From Tremella fuciformis (Eukaryota; Basidiomycota; Tremellomycetes; Tremellales; Tremellaceae): DNA of 64,000 nucleotides. Numbering within the stretch: position 1 is the stretch's first letter; each line of letters opens with the position of its first letter. The notes beneath the pieces are model-generated. The model worked only from the letters and a program-made list of their open reading frames with translations. It had not been told where the DNA came from and searched no databases. The translations under genes and the position numbers were made by a program. Of the stretch, positions 35,488 to 46,700 are shown piece after piece. Where the stretch lies: positions 7,626,001 through 7,690,000 of the forward strand of contig CP136490.1 of the NCBI GenBank assembly GCA_032768795.1. The letters are read 5' to 3'.

Positions 35488-36291
35488 CATGTCCTGGCAA
35501 GGTGAGTTGGGCGAGTTGCACCGGTCCTCCCTACCACTGCTTCCCAGCTCCTCCCACCGCTTCCTCATCCCCACTTCTGGCGGATGCTCCGAATGGTTCG
35601 GATTCTAGCGCTTGCGGGTGCCGGGATGAGCAGAGCGGGACCAATGGATAGAGTCTGATGCCTAGCCTACGTCGACGACCAGCTGCTCGCTACTGGCAAA
35701 GTGAACAAAGCTGCCATCATCGGAAAACAGGGCGGCATCTGGGCCGCCAGCGCGGGGTACAACGTGAGTCACCCTTCGCAGGGCACTGAGAATGTCTGCA
35801 GAGAAGCAGCGTGGCCGAGCTTTGGGGAGCGGGCGGCGGGAGTGAAACTGGGGCCGAGAGAGGCGCCGCGCTGACGGGCAGCTCGCGCAGGCTGAACAAG
35901 ACGTGATCGTCAAGAAAATGTTCGCAACGCCCGACGAAGTCCGGGGTGTGTCTTCCCTTCACCACAGGCGGGCGTCGAGCTGATGCATAGCCAATGGGAT
36001 CACGCTTGCCGGGTTCAAATTCATGACTGTGCGCGCTGAGCCAGAAGAGGTGATCGGGCGGAAAGGCGTGAGCGAGCCATCAGGCGGTGTTCGATGGGAG
36101 GGTGTGGGCTGAACGGCAGGAACGCGGCGTGTTCATCGTCCCTACGAAACAGGCCATCCTCGTTGCCGAGGTGGATCGTACCATGAAGGCAGGTGCGGGG
36201 CTGAGTACAGTATGACACGCCCGTCCAGGCTGGCGATGCCAATGTCGTCGTCACCAAACTCGCAGACTACCTCAAGAGCGTCAACTTTTGA
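35488..36291 (+). CDS. profilin
   Basis: The tiny first exon MSWQ (35488-35499) is followed by AYVDDQLLATGKVNKAAIIG with KQGGIWAASAGYN, AEQDVIVKKMFATPDEVR, NGITLAGFKFMTVRAEPEEV with IGRKG, and ERGVFIVPTKQAILVAEVDR then GDANVVVTKLADYLKSVNF, stop 36289-36291. The N-terminal MSWQAYVD and the actin/poly-proline-binding layout identify profilin, which binds G-actin and PIP2 and feeds formin-driven actin assembly in the cytosol. About 126 residues, the normal size. Five or six introns, common for this gene in basidiomycetes. Confidence 0.95.
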
Positions 36292-36401
36292 GCGTTGCGC
36301 ACCGACCGGCGCCGCACAGATCGCCGGCGCACTGTACCGACCCAAGATATGCATACATACAGGCTTTACCCCTCCCCCAATGCTCTGCACGACGCTCACG
36401 G

Positions 36402-37418
36402 CTACTTGGCCTTGGCTTTCTCGTGCTGCTGCTGCGCCAGCAGTCGCCGTGCTTTGCGGTTCAGACCAGACACGTCGCCCGTCTGCTGCACGTCCCGCAC
36501 CTTATCCGCCAACTTCTTTTGGATCTTCTCCTTGCGCGCCTTCAGCTTCTCAGCCTTGGACCGCGGCTTCTTCCCACTCGGCGATAGCACTTCTTTGCTC
36601 CGTTTTGGCTTTTCGTGCTTCTCCAGCTGCGTGGATATACTGTCCAGCATGTCCTGGACGATGGCGCGCGGGTCCGTGTCGTCGCTTATCTCGTCCGAGT
36701 GGTCTACTAGGTACCGCTCCCATCGCTTGACGGCCCGGCGGTGAGACTGCCCATCAGCCTAGCCACTACAGTGAGACAGCACCGCACGTTGGACTCCTTG
36801 TGCACCCCGACCATCGTTGCATTCTTCAGCACCTTCCCGGGGCACAGAACACACGTGTCTACTTCTGCTCCCTGGGTGGAGGTGGTCGTGTAGATTGGCT
36901 CGGCTGAAACTTGCTCGATTGTCATGTCAAAGTCTGCTCGTCAGATGGATAGGCCTGCCTGTGGCCTCACGGACCGTCATCTGACTCTTCTCCACTTTCG
37001 TCGAGCTCGCTGCCACTTTCTCCGTCATCGCCGTCGTCGTCTTTTTCATCATCTGTTGCGTGGTCTCGTTTTCGCTTTGCACTCGCTGCAAGTCAGCAAG
37101 GCAAGCAGTCGCTCCCGAGAAGCTCTCACCTGCTCCTGGCACATTCGGACTGTCCTCATCGTCACTATCACCGTCGTCATCCTCGTCCTCTATCTCATCC
37201 TCATCCACTTCCTGAACTCCATCTCCACTTTCGCGCTCGTCCTCGTCCAGCTCATCCTCGCTGTCCCGCTCGCTATCCGACCCAGATGCCGACGAGCCAG
37301 ACGAAGAAGATCCCTCGCCCAGCTCTTCCCTCACAGCCGCCTTGAGCTCGGCCAAGCCAGACGCCTCGTCTTTTGCCCGTTTCGCCAGCCGCTTCTCGAC
37401 CTTGCTGTACAGCGGCAT
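36402..37418 (-). CDS. acidic nucleolar-like protein with U1-type C2H2 zinc finger
   Basis: Four exons keep frame. The start MPLYSKVEKRLAKRAKDEAS at 37418 is followed by extremely acidic runs (Asp/Glu/Ser), ASAKRKRDHATDDEKDDD, then DFDMTIEQVSAEPIY, and a zinc finger C-x2-C-x13-H-x5-H (CVLCPGKVLK...VHKESNSHRR) that spans an intron. A basic C terminus follows (KPRSKAEKLKARKEKIQKKL, GLNRKARRLLAQQQ), stop at 36402. The U1-type finger followed by HRR..RW usually binds double-stranded RNA or pre-rRNA particles. Acidic stretches plus basic tail suggest a nucleolar protein in ribosome biogenesis. That is inference; I do not recognise the ortholog. Confidence 0.75.
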
Positions 37419-37544
37419 CTCTTTTCCTTTGGCCGTGACAGGGATGCACTGAGCGTGCAGAAATTATGGTCGGAGAGAGTGGAGGTTCAGGCGAACCGGA
37501 AGGGACAGTTACGTAACCGTCCCGACAACTCTGAGAAGCGTATG

Positions 37545-37952
37545 CTATGCATCCCTCGCCAGCTCTTCCAGCAGCCCGACCGCCCTCTCCGCCTCGTCCG
37601 CCTTGACGAAGAGATGGTCGTGATAGTACCCGCTGACGGGATTGACGCTGATTCCTCCCCTCGCCAACCGCGTCGAGATGGTCGCCATGAATCCTACTGC
37701 TTCCAAGCTGGAATGCACGTCGAGCGTGATCATCCTCGACGGGTACGTATACTCCAACCTCAGCGCCTCGGCCTGCTCGCGCTTGACGACGAGCGTCTCG
37801 CCTTCAGGCTCGAAGAAAGACATCATTATTTGATCTGCGGGAATTTGGGGTCGGGTACCGCGACCAGGGACGGTGAGCCAGACGTAGGTCGCAGGATGGA
37901 GGACCGGCTTGAGGGTGCGCAGGAGGACGGCCAGGTCAGTCTCGCCCGGCAT
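37545..37952 (-). CDS. ACT-domain protein (DUF2241/CASTOR-like)
   Basis: A single exon of 135 residues starting MPGETDLAVLLRTLKPVL. It contains the repeat pattern of small ACT-domain proteins: VWLTVPG, the middle EGETLVVKREQAEAL, ITLDVHSSLEAVGFMATIST and SVNPVSGYYHDHLFVKADEA, stop at 37545-37547. ACT domains bind amino acids or similar ligands. Bacterial and fungal stand-alone members are uncharacterised. No intron, unlike nearly all its neighbours, so it could be an old horizontal acquisition, though base composition looks ordinary here. Confidence 0.8.
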   Translation of the reverse strand: MPGETDLAVLLRTLKPVLHPATYVWLTVPGRGTRPQIPADQIMMSFFEPEGETLVVKREQAEALRLEYTYPSRMITLDVHSSLEAVGFMATISTRLARGGISVNPVSGYYHDHLFVKADEAERAVGLLEELARDA

Positions 37953-38827
37953 AGCGCCGCTGCCTCTCTGCTGGCCTCGATGGTCTGCGGACTTGCTACG
38001 CGAGTAGACGAGCGGTGCAGGTCTGGTCTTGTCCTCGCTTGGCTTTTCGAGTACAGTACAGCCTCACGGCGTCGGCAGCTGCCGAGCGATCAGCCGTCCC
38101 TGAGTCTCTCATGAATGGTCCGCAGTCGGCTCCGACGATTCCTGCGGCACTATGTCTCGTCATCTCTTAACCCGACGCCAGTACTGTACGCCATGTCTAT
38201 TTCCTCCCTCATGGTCTCACATAACCTGCAATCAACGCTCGACGCGCATCAGCGGCGTTGATCTGCAGAAGCTCTCACCACACGAAAAGCCGAAAAGAGA
38301 AGCTCAGCCAGGTTTGTACCTGGACAGGTGGGTATGACGTATGACATCATCGGCTGTGCTCCGTATACTCCGGCTCTGCCTCTCTCACTGCGCCGTCCGC
38401 CCTAGCACAAGCACCGGTTCGGCGCCGCTTGTCTTGCTCGCCGCTGCGTACCGCGTACCGACGGGTCGGGTGGCAAGTCGAGCAAAGCGATGATGCTCTC
38501 GGTCCCTCGCAGCAGCACCAGCAGCGGGCGCTTGGAGCTTGGCGCGCATCATATGTCATAGCACGCACATATATACCCCTCCCCTCACCCCTCACCCCTC
38601 CTCTCCAATCACCACGACTCTTCCTCGTTGTCATCGACGCTCGTCCTTTGTGCACCTCACACATCTTTCTATATTCTCGAGGGGCCTCTTGCGTGTCGGT
38701 GAGTAGGGCGTTTCAGCTTTTCGGACTCCGCCTCGCACGGCTAGAAGGCGCTCAGCGCTGATGCACAGCCACCGTCTATCTCTACACCACACCTCTTCGT
38801 CCAGCACCATCCCGCTAGCCTGAAGCC
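37953..38827 (+). promoter_or_regulatory. divergent promoter region with TATA and CT-rich tract
   Basis: No gene is apparent in 37953-38827. A TATA-like ATATATA at 38569-38575 is followed directly by a pyrimidine-rich tract (CCCCTCCCCTCACCCCTCAC and on to about 38610). This arrangement sits about 255 bases upstream of the PalI-like start and fits a fungal core promoter with a CT-rich transcription start block. Confidence 0.45.
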
Positions 38828-39645
38828 ATGGCAGTAGGATACTTCATCAGCTGCTTCTTGCTCTTTGCGGCCACCGCGCTGCTTGTCATTGCCACTGGTG
38901 AGTCTCCCCTCCGCAACTGCTGGAACAAGCGCTAACTCCCCTCAGTCTCCTCACCAGTCTGGAGCAAAGTAGGCTTCCTTGAGGTCCGCGATGGGTCTAC
39001 CCAGATCCTCTTCGGTGTCTTTGGATACTGCGTGAGTCCGCATAGCCTCCGCCGTCCGTCTACTGACAGCCAGACACGGACTTCGTGCTCGCAGCGTAAA
39101 TTGGGCTACGACATTGCCCAGCTCTCGGGCGAGGTATCCGACTGGACCTATGTGAACAACCACCTCGAGGACCTCACCAAGGCCTTGATCCTGCACCCCA
39201 TCGCAGCGGGTGAGCCAGGACCACTTGCAGCTGGACCAGCTGCTGACCACCAGGCATCGCTGGTATTGCCTTCCTTATTGCCCTCGCCTCGCACCGCATC
39301 GGCTTCCTCTTCTCCGCCCTCATCGCCTTCTTCGCATTCGTCGTCTCGCTCGTCGCCATGATCATCGACTTTGTCATGTTCGGCATCATCCGCCACGAGA
39401 TCAACGACAACACGTCCGGCACCGCCGACTTCAGGAACGCCATCTGGATGACCCTCGCCGCCACCGTCATCCTCTTCTTCGCCTCTTTTGCCTCGTGCTT
39501 CGAGTGCTGTGCCGGGCGCAGGCGCACACGCGACAAGGAGGTCGGCTACGGCTACAACCCCAACGGCTACGTCGGGAACCAGACCGCTGCTGCACCCGTT
39601 GCAGGCAGGAGGAGGTGGTGGAGCCGGAACAGGAACACCTACTAG
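38828..39645 (+). CDS. PalI/Rim9-like (SUR7 family) four-span membrane protein
   Basis: MAVGYFISCFLLFAATALLV begins the first membrane span, followed by SSPVWSKVGFLEV, the typical PalI/Rim9 start. Later exons give the external loop (LGYDIAQLSGEVSDWTYVN), then GIAGIAFLIALASHRIGFLF, SALIAFFAFVVSLVAMIIDF and, after ADFRNAIWMTL, the fourth span AATVILFFASFASCFECC, with a short basic tail. About 210 residues, stop 39643-39645. Rim9/PalI sits in the plasma membrane and assists the ambient-pH (Rim101/PacC) sensing complex or related cell-wall stress signalling. Three introns. The assignment to Rim9 rather than another SUR7-type protein is moderately sure. Confidence 0.82.
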
Positions 39646-40705
39646 GTGCTGTGGAGACACAGAGACAGGACAGTCGATGCAGATGAGACGTGTGATGTGA
39701 TACACGCTGTAGCTATTGCTTAATGTATGCCTTATATACCCAGCTCAATGCTTGACCGGTCAGATGGGCGGCGCAGCGTGCTGTTGGACCCTGAATCGAT
39801 AGTGGGCAGCTGCCGCAGGCGATAAGTGGTCAACAGCTCGCCGAATCTCGATCGTCTCTTGCTCTTATTCGCTTCTCGGATACAGCAGAGCCGGAAGCTG
39901 TTGTCGTGTCTGTATAAAATCGAAGCGAATGAGCGACCGGCGACGATGTGATCAGCGCCTCGATGCGTCGCGCCCCGACCGATTATCGACCTTGGCACTG
40001 AGTTCTGACGGGAGTCGCTTACATTGCGCGTGCGCGAGACTGGTACCGCTATACCGGCTCATTCCGATGCTGAGAGATCATCGAACTAGGACCTTGCCAG
40101 CTGATGCTCAGAAAAGTAGTGTACAGTCAGCTCGGCGGTCCACTTGGCGGACTCGGCGGGTCCTCCGCACAGCAGCAAGGGTCACGGTGCGGCACTTGGC
40201 GGCATCACGAGAACCAACAAGCTTCGGTGTCAATTCGAAAGAGCGACGTACACACGTGAGCGATGCAATGTCATACGATGGCGAGGGCGGAAACGTGGCG
40301 TGCCAACAGAGGTGAAACGCTTCATCTCGCCGTCTTGGTCGGCCCACGATCGGTCGGCGATCGCCTCATCGGTCCGCCATGACAAAGGAGTCCCGTTCCA
40401 CCGCATGCTTGGCCTTGTCGAGCATGCTTGAAACGACGAGCGAGCAAGCGGTGGAATAGAAGCAACGAGAGGAAAAGCGGTGTCGCTGGGCGCTTTGATC
40501 GCTTCTTGTTCTCCCATTCCCCTTCCACGATTTGATCGCCCTGAACGACACACACACACACACCAACGACGTCCACGACACGGCACTGTTGTCATTTTCT
40601 CACTGCTAGAATCACCACTTGCCATTCCCGAAAAACGAAAGCGTACATGGCAGCGCCTGTACGCTTGTGAGTCCCCTACGCCCCTCCCCCTCCTCCTCGA
40701 CAGCC
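39646..40705. other. intergenic, with CA repeat
   Basis: About 1 kb with no convincing gene upstream of the chitin synthase. A short (CA)n microsatellite lies at about 40549-40562. Open frames on both strands are of the chance type. Confidence 0.4.
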
Positions 40706-43700
40706 ATGGCCACCTTCACCTCACCCCAGGCCACGGCGACGCACGACCTCACGTCCCTCATCAGCGTAGCTCTTACGGGGCGAATTTCTGCGGGTGTCCC
40801 TGGAACGAAAACGGTAAATGGGGGAATTAAATAAGAAAATTCCGGCCATTCTGATTTCATCAGCACAATCCTAATATGCATTGTGTCCTTGCCAAATTGC
40901 CTTTCATCAGAGAATAAAGATCTATGCATGAGGCTGATGCATGGAATGATCTCTGTAGCAGAACCAATCGCCTACATAGCTACTGCCATACCCTGCCCTA
41001 TCATTGCACCAAAATGGTTACAATAGCGCAAGTCTGACAAGACTGCAATAGGCTTGCCAGGTGGCAGCTGTGACATAGCCCCTGTGACCAGCTTGGCATG
41101 CCTATGATCATCTGATCAGCCTAGCATGCCCAACAAGCACTTGCGCATCTCTTGATGAAGTGCTTTAGCTTGCAACTAATCAATGTTCTACAGTACATCC
41201 GGCTTTGCCGGATGCTTGACCCGTAAGGGCTGCGATGGCTGCGCCGCTAGGCGCAAGGGGGGGTCTTGGGGGGGTGTCCCACCCCCCCATGTCTAACGGA
41301 ACCAAAGAACAAGGAATTGCATTAGGTTTTCCAAATTGCCTGAGAACCAATAACTTGAATACCTGATTAGAAATTCAGAGCTAAAAAAGAATTGAAATAA
41401 CGAGCTACGCCCTATCGCGCACTTTCCTGCACGATCTACCTAGTCACCGCCTCGCCGTCCACGTCCCCAAACCCAAATGCGCCTGCGACCAAGGTCTACC
41501 CGAACGACGACACCATCGTCGCCCTCCTCCATGCCAGGTCGAGGATCGAGCAGCCATGTACGCGGGTCGGCAAGAGCGGCACAGAATACGTCGTCGTGAA
41601 TCCGTTGCGGGTGCTCGGCTCCCTGGGGGAGGAGACCCGGCAAGGGTATCAGAGGGACATCGAGGGAGCCGAGAGGACCGAAGAGCGACAGCCCAGCATC
41701 TATGAGCTGGCCGGCAGGGTGTGGCTGCTCATGAGTCGGACCAAGGAGTCGCAGAGCGTCGTCTACCAGTGAGTTAACCTCCTCAGCACTCCCGTCTTCA
41801 CCTCGCCGCCACTTGCTCACTGTGCAGTGGTGTCACGGGCGCCGGCAAGACGGCCTCGTCCCGTCATTTCACATCTCAGGTCTTACATCTAGCCTCCCAC
41901 AACAAGGCCCAGCGCCGCACTGCCGACCAGATCAACTACCTCCTCACTGTCCTCGACGCCTTTGGCAATGCCAAATCCCCGCTCAACCCGTCCGCCTCAC
42001 AGCATGGCCGATTCCTCGAGCTGCACTTCACAGAACAAGGAGATGTGGTCGGCGCAAAGGTGCTGCCTTTTGGTCTCAACAAAAGCAAGCTGGGGAGGCT
42101 GCACCATGACGAGCGGTCATTCCACATCTTCTACCAGATGCTGGCCGGCGCTAGTCCGGACGAACGAGATGCTCTCAACCTGGACGAGCCATCCTCTTAC
42201 GCCTTGCTCGCCAGCAGCGGTTGCTACATGCTTCCTGGCGGTCCGTTCTCGGACGACTCCGCCCAGCTCTCAGAGGTCCGAGCTGCGCTCGCTTCGCTTG
42301 GCTTCAAGGCCAAACACGTCCGCGCCATATTCACTCTCCTAATTACCATCCTGCTCCTATCGAACCTCACATTCACCGATGACCGGCAGGCCGGTTCACT
42401 CGGTATGACATCGATTGATGAGAAGGCCAGAGCGGAAGACCCTCAACTTCTTGCCGTCATTGCCGCACATCTGGGAGTAGCACCCGAGGAGCTAGAGAAG
42501 GTGCTGGTCAATCGCACGAAATGGGTCAGGCGGGATCTGTGCTCCATGTTCTTGGACGCCAAGGGAGCAGCCGAGCAACGGGACTCACTCATGCGAGATC
42601 TTTATGCCATTCTGTTCACCTTTGTCGTAGAAATGGCCAACAAACGACTGGCTCCCGTGGATTCGTCCGAGTTGCTGATCACCCAACTCGACATACCCGG
42701 ATATCAAAGCCGTACAGCGATTTCGGAGCCTGCCTCTCGATCGGCCAGCCTACTGTCTTATGGTCCGCTGGTACAGGCCAGTGGTCAGAATGGTTTCGAC
42801 GAGCTGCAAATCAACTTCATGAATGAGCTGGTTCAGTCATACGTCGCGAGGCGCGCCTTTGACGACAACGAGCTCATGAGTTCAAGCTTGAAAGCAGACG
42901 GTCTTCGATTACCAGCAGTCGTGACGATGGACAACGCAGCATGTGTCGAGCTACTGCGAGGTGGTGTACTTGGTTCTCGGAAACTCGAGGCAAAGCCAAA
43001 AGGCTTTGTCGGACTGCTGTCAAGTGCAAGCGAGGAGCTCAAGGGAGAAGAACGAGCCGATGAGAAAGCCGAGCAAGTCATCGAACGCCTCACAACGCAG
43101 CTCGGCCGTCACGCCTCGTTTGTGGTCAGTCCGCAAGCCGGACTCGGACCGCTGCCCATTGAACGACATTTATTCGGCATCAATCATTGGGCTGGCCAGT
43201 GCACGTATGACGCGATGGACCTTGCCGATCGCAATTCCGATGTCTTGGACAAGCAGCTCGTAGATCTGCTTCAACAGTCTTCGGACAGTTTCGTCGCCAA
43301 GCTGGTATCCGGTCCAGGTTTGGCGACAGAGGGTCATCCGTTGGACGAAAACATAGTCGTCGAGGCTCAAGTCTCTGTGACTCCACTACGGACTCCCTCT
43401 GCCATTTCTCGACCGGCCTCAGGCCAAGATGCCGTTGACGAGGAGGACTGGCCAATTGATGCTTCCGTCCCACAACCAGTCTTGACGCAGCTCAACGCGA
43501 TCCTGTCTTCTATGCTAGGTCATCTTGACCGGACACGCATGTGGACAGTCGCCTGCATCCGTCCCAACGACTCAGCACAGCCGAACTCATTTGACAAACG
43601 ACGAGTCAAAGCACAAGTGCGATCTTTGTTACTACCTGATCTTGTCAACAGACGGCAAATCGACTATGTCGCGCATTACAGTCTCATTGAGTTCTGCATG

Positions 43701-46700
43701 CGGCACGGCCTGGGCCGTCAGGAGCCTATCGACGCCGTCCGGGCCTACGCGGAGAATATGGGCTGGGTGGAAGGAGTAGACTTTGCGATTGGCCAGCAAC
43801 ACTTGTGGCTCTGCTGGGACGCATGGAAGGAGCAAGAGGATCTGATCCGAAGTACCGAAAACCAAAGAGCGAGTGGCGAGGAAACTCTGGCCGAAGATGT
43901 GGGGATTCAACCGACAGATGATCAGCGCCAGAGTACAGCTCATCTTGTACCCAACCGTGGGGTCGATGACTACGATCCGGCCGTAGGATCGCCTGGGCTG
44001 GATCCCTACTCCGCCAGCACGCCGCAAGACCACTACCAAGGGTATCGTGATAGTCCAGATCCAGGTGCAAGTACGGTCTGGTCCGAGTACAAGAACGAAG
44101 AAGGCCACCCGACCGCCGACATGCCGCTGTCCAAGGAGACCGATGACATGATTGTCAAAGATCGCAAGCACACGTCCACGGAAATCATCGCGACAACCCG
44201 GGCGAGGCGAGCCTGGATTCGCATCACCTGGGCGCTCACTTGGTGGGTCCCAAGCTTTCTTTTGCGCAAGCTCGGCGGCATGAAACGTGCCGATGTGCGC
44301 ATGGCATGGCGCGAAAAGCTCGCGATCTGTATCATGATCCTATTCGCCTGCGCCGTCGTGCTCTTCTACATCATTGTCTTCGGCAAACTGCTTTGTCCCG
44401 ATAGCGACAAAGCTTGGAATCCGACGGAGCTGTCGGAGCATGCTGGAGACGATGATTACTACGCTGCTATCGCAGGCAAGGTGTACGATGTGAGTGTCCC
44501 ATGGTACACAGCTGGAACTAATAAATCCAGTTTACGAGCTTCTACAAAGGCCAGCACAGCGACGATAGCTCATACCCAACATCATCCGATGTCATGCTAG
44601 AGTTCGCAGGACAGGATTTGACCAACTACTTCCCTCCGCCGATGACTGTCGCTTGCCCCGGCTTGGTCACTAGCGATCAACTATCACTGCAAAGAGCCAA
44701 CTTCACGCCCATTGTCGCATATGCCGTTCACACCAGCGGCGCGTTGTACACCGGCAACAGCGCTTCCCTGAAGCAGGATGACTGGTACACGAACACACTG
44801 CAGCCGGCGTTGCAGCAGTATTACAAAGGCTACTTCGTCTACACGAAGGGTGTGGTGGAGTCAGGCTATGAGAGCGACTCGAGGTATGATCCCGACCTGC
44901 ATTGTCATTCCAATATGCTGAATTGGAAAGGAACTGGGCAATCTACAAAAAGAAAGTCTACGATTTGACGGACTACCTCTATACGGTCGACTACTATTCT
45001 AGCTCAAGCGGGACAGATTTACCAAATTACAGCTTCCTGAACAGTGACATCACCAATCTCTTCTCCGCCTCGGCCGGCCAGGACATAACGAGCTCGATGC
45101 AGAAGATCTTCAACGGTATGTCGACCGATGACGTTGATCAGACCATGCAATGTCTGAACTCGGCATTCTACGTGGGCGAGCTGGATTTCCGCAAAACTCC
45201 CCGGTGTACGGTACAGAACTACCTCCTATTGGCTTTCTCGATCGTCATCATGGCGACGATCGCCTCGAAGTGTGGGTGATAGTCGACTTTCCCTTGTTTT
45301 GCTTACCTGCAGTCTTGGCTGCTCTACAGCTTGGCAGTAAACGGTATCCGGAACAATTGGACAAGTTTGTCATCTGTCAAGTACCTTGTTATACCGAGGG
45401 GGAGGAGTCTCTCAAGAAGACGATAGACTCGCTGGCAGAGCTCAAATATGACGACAAGCGCAAGCTCATCTTCATCATCTGCGACGGTAACATCATTGGC
45501 AGTGGTAACAATCGACCGACCCCGCGCATCGTGCTGGACATCCTTGGTGTGGATCCCAAGCTTGACCCTGAGCCCTTGCTCTTCAAGTCCATTGGCGAGG
45601 GAAGTAAACAGCTCAACTATGCTAAGGTTTATTCTGGCTTGTACGAGTACGAGAGCCACGTCGTTCCGTGAGTTGCAAATTGTTTTGGCCATGGACATAG
45701 GTACTGATATCGGAGATATGTGGTCGTCGTCAAAGTAGGCAAGCCGACAGAAACGTCAAAGCCGGGCAATAGGGGCAAGCGAGATTCCCAGGTCATGCTC
45801 CTTCAGTATCTCAACCGAGTGCACTTCGACGCTCCAATGTCTCCTCTCGAGCTGGAGATCTACCATCAAATGCGCAACGTCATCGGTGTCGACCCCACAT
45901 TTTACGAATACATCTTCCAGGTCGATGCGGACACGACCGTCACACCGGAATCCCTCAATCGTCTCATCTCGTGCGCGGCAGATGACTCGCGTATCATCGG
46001 TATTTGCGGCGAAACGAAGGTCGCCAACGAGCGTGAGTCGCTTACGACGATGATTCAAGTGTACGAGTATTACATCTCGCATCACCTGACCAAGGCGTTC
46101 GAGTCCTTGTTCGGAGCGGTGACCTGTCTACCCGGCTGTTTCTCCGTCTACCGTATACGCACCGCAGACAAGGGTCGACCCGTCATCATCTCCTCCATCG
46201 TCATCGACGAGTACGCTGAGCCAAATGTCGACACGCTGCACAAGAAAAATTTGTTCTCGCTGGGAGAGGACCGATATCTCACAACTTTGATGATGAAACA
46301 CTTTTCCGAGTTCAGGCTCAAGTTCACGCCCGACGCAATTGCACACACGGTCGCTCCCAGTCGCTGGGGAGTTTTGCTGAGTCAGCGTCGACGATGGATT
46401 AACTCGACCATTCACAACCTGTCGGAATTGCTGTTGCTCAAGGATATGTGTGGGATGTGCTGTTTGTCGATGCGCTGGGTTGTATTCCTCGACTTGCTCG
46501 GAACGATCGTAGGTCGTTGCACCACATTCCCTGCCACAGCTGACTTGAAGATCCTACCCGCAACCTGCGCATATGTCAGCTACCTACACATACAATGCGT
46601 GAAAGAGCTGACAGATAGCTTGTCTATTTGGTGGTTGTGGTATCTACGGGCAAATCAGCCATCCCTGTGATCTCGCTGGCTATGATCGGCGCGGTGTACG

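Noticed and set aside
36924..38114. 396-codon plus-strand open frame
   Set aside because: It is the antisense shadow of the acidic zinc-finger gene and the ACT-domain gene; its Leu/Arg/Val-rich composition is typical of such shadows.
40764..41410. Helitron or group II intron as explanation of the chitin synthase insert
   Set aside because: There is no group II domain V-like stem, and no TC...CTRR pair with a 3' terminal hairpin in the right place, so neither label is supported; left as an unclassified element.
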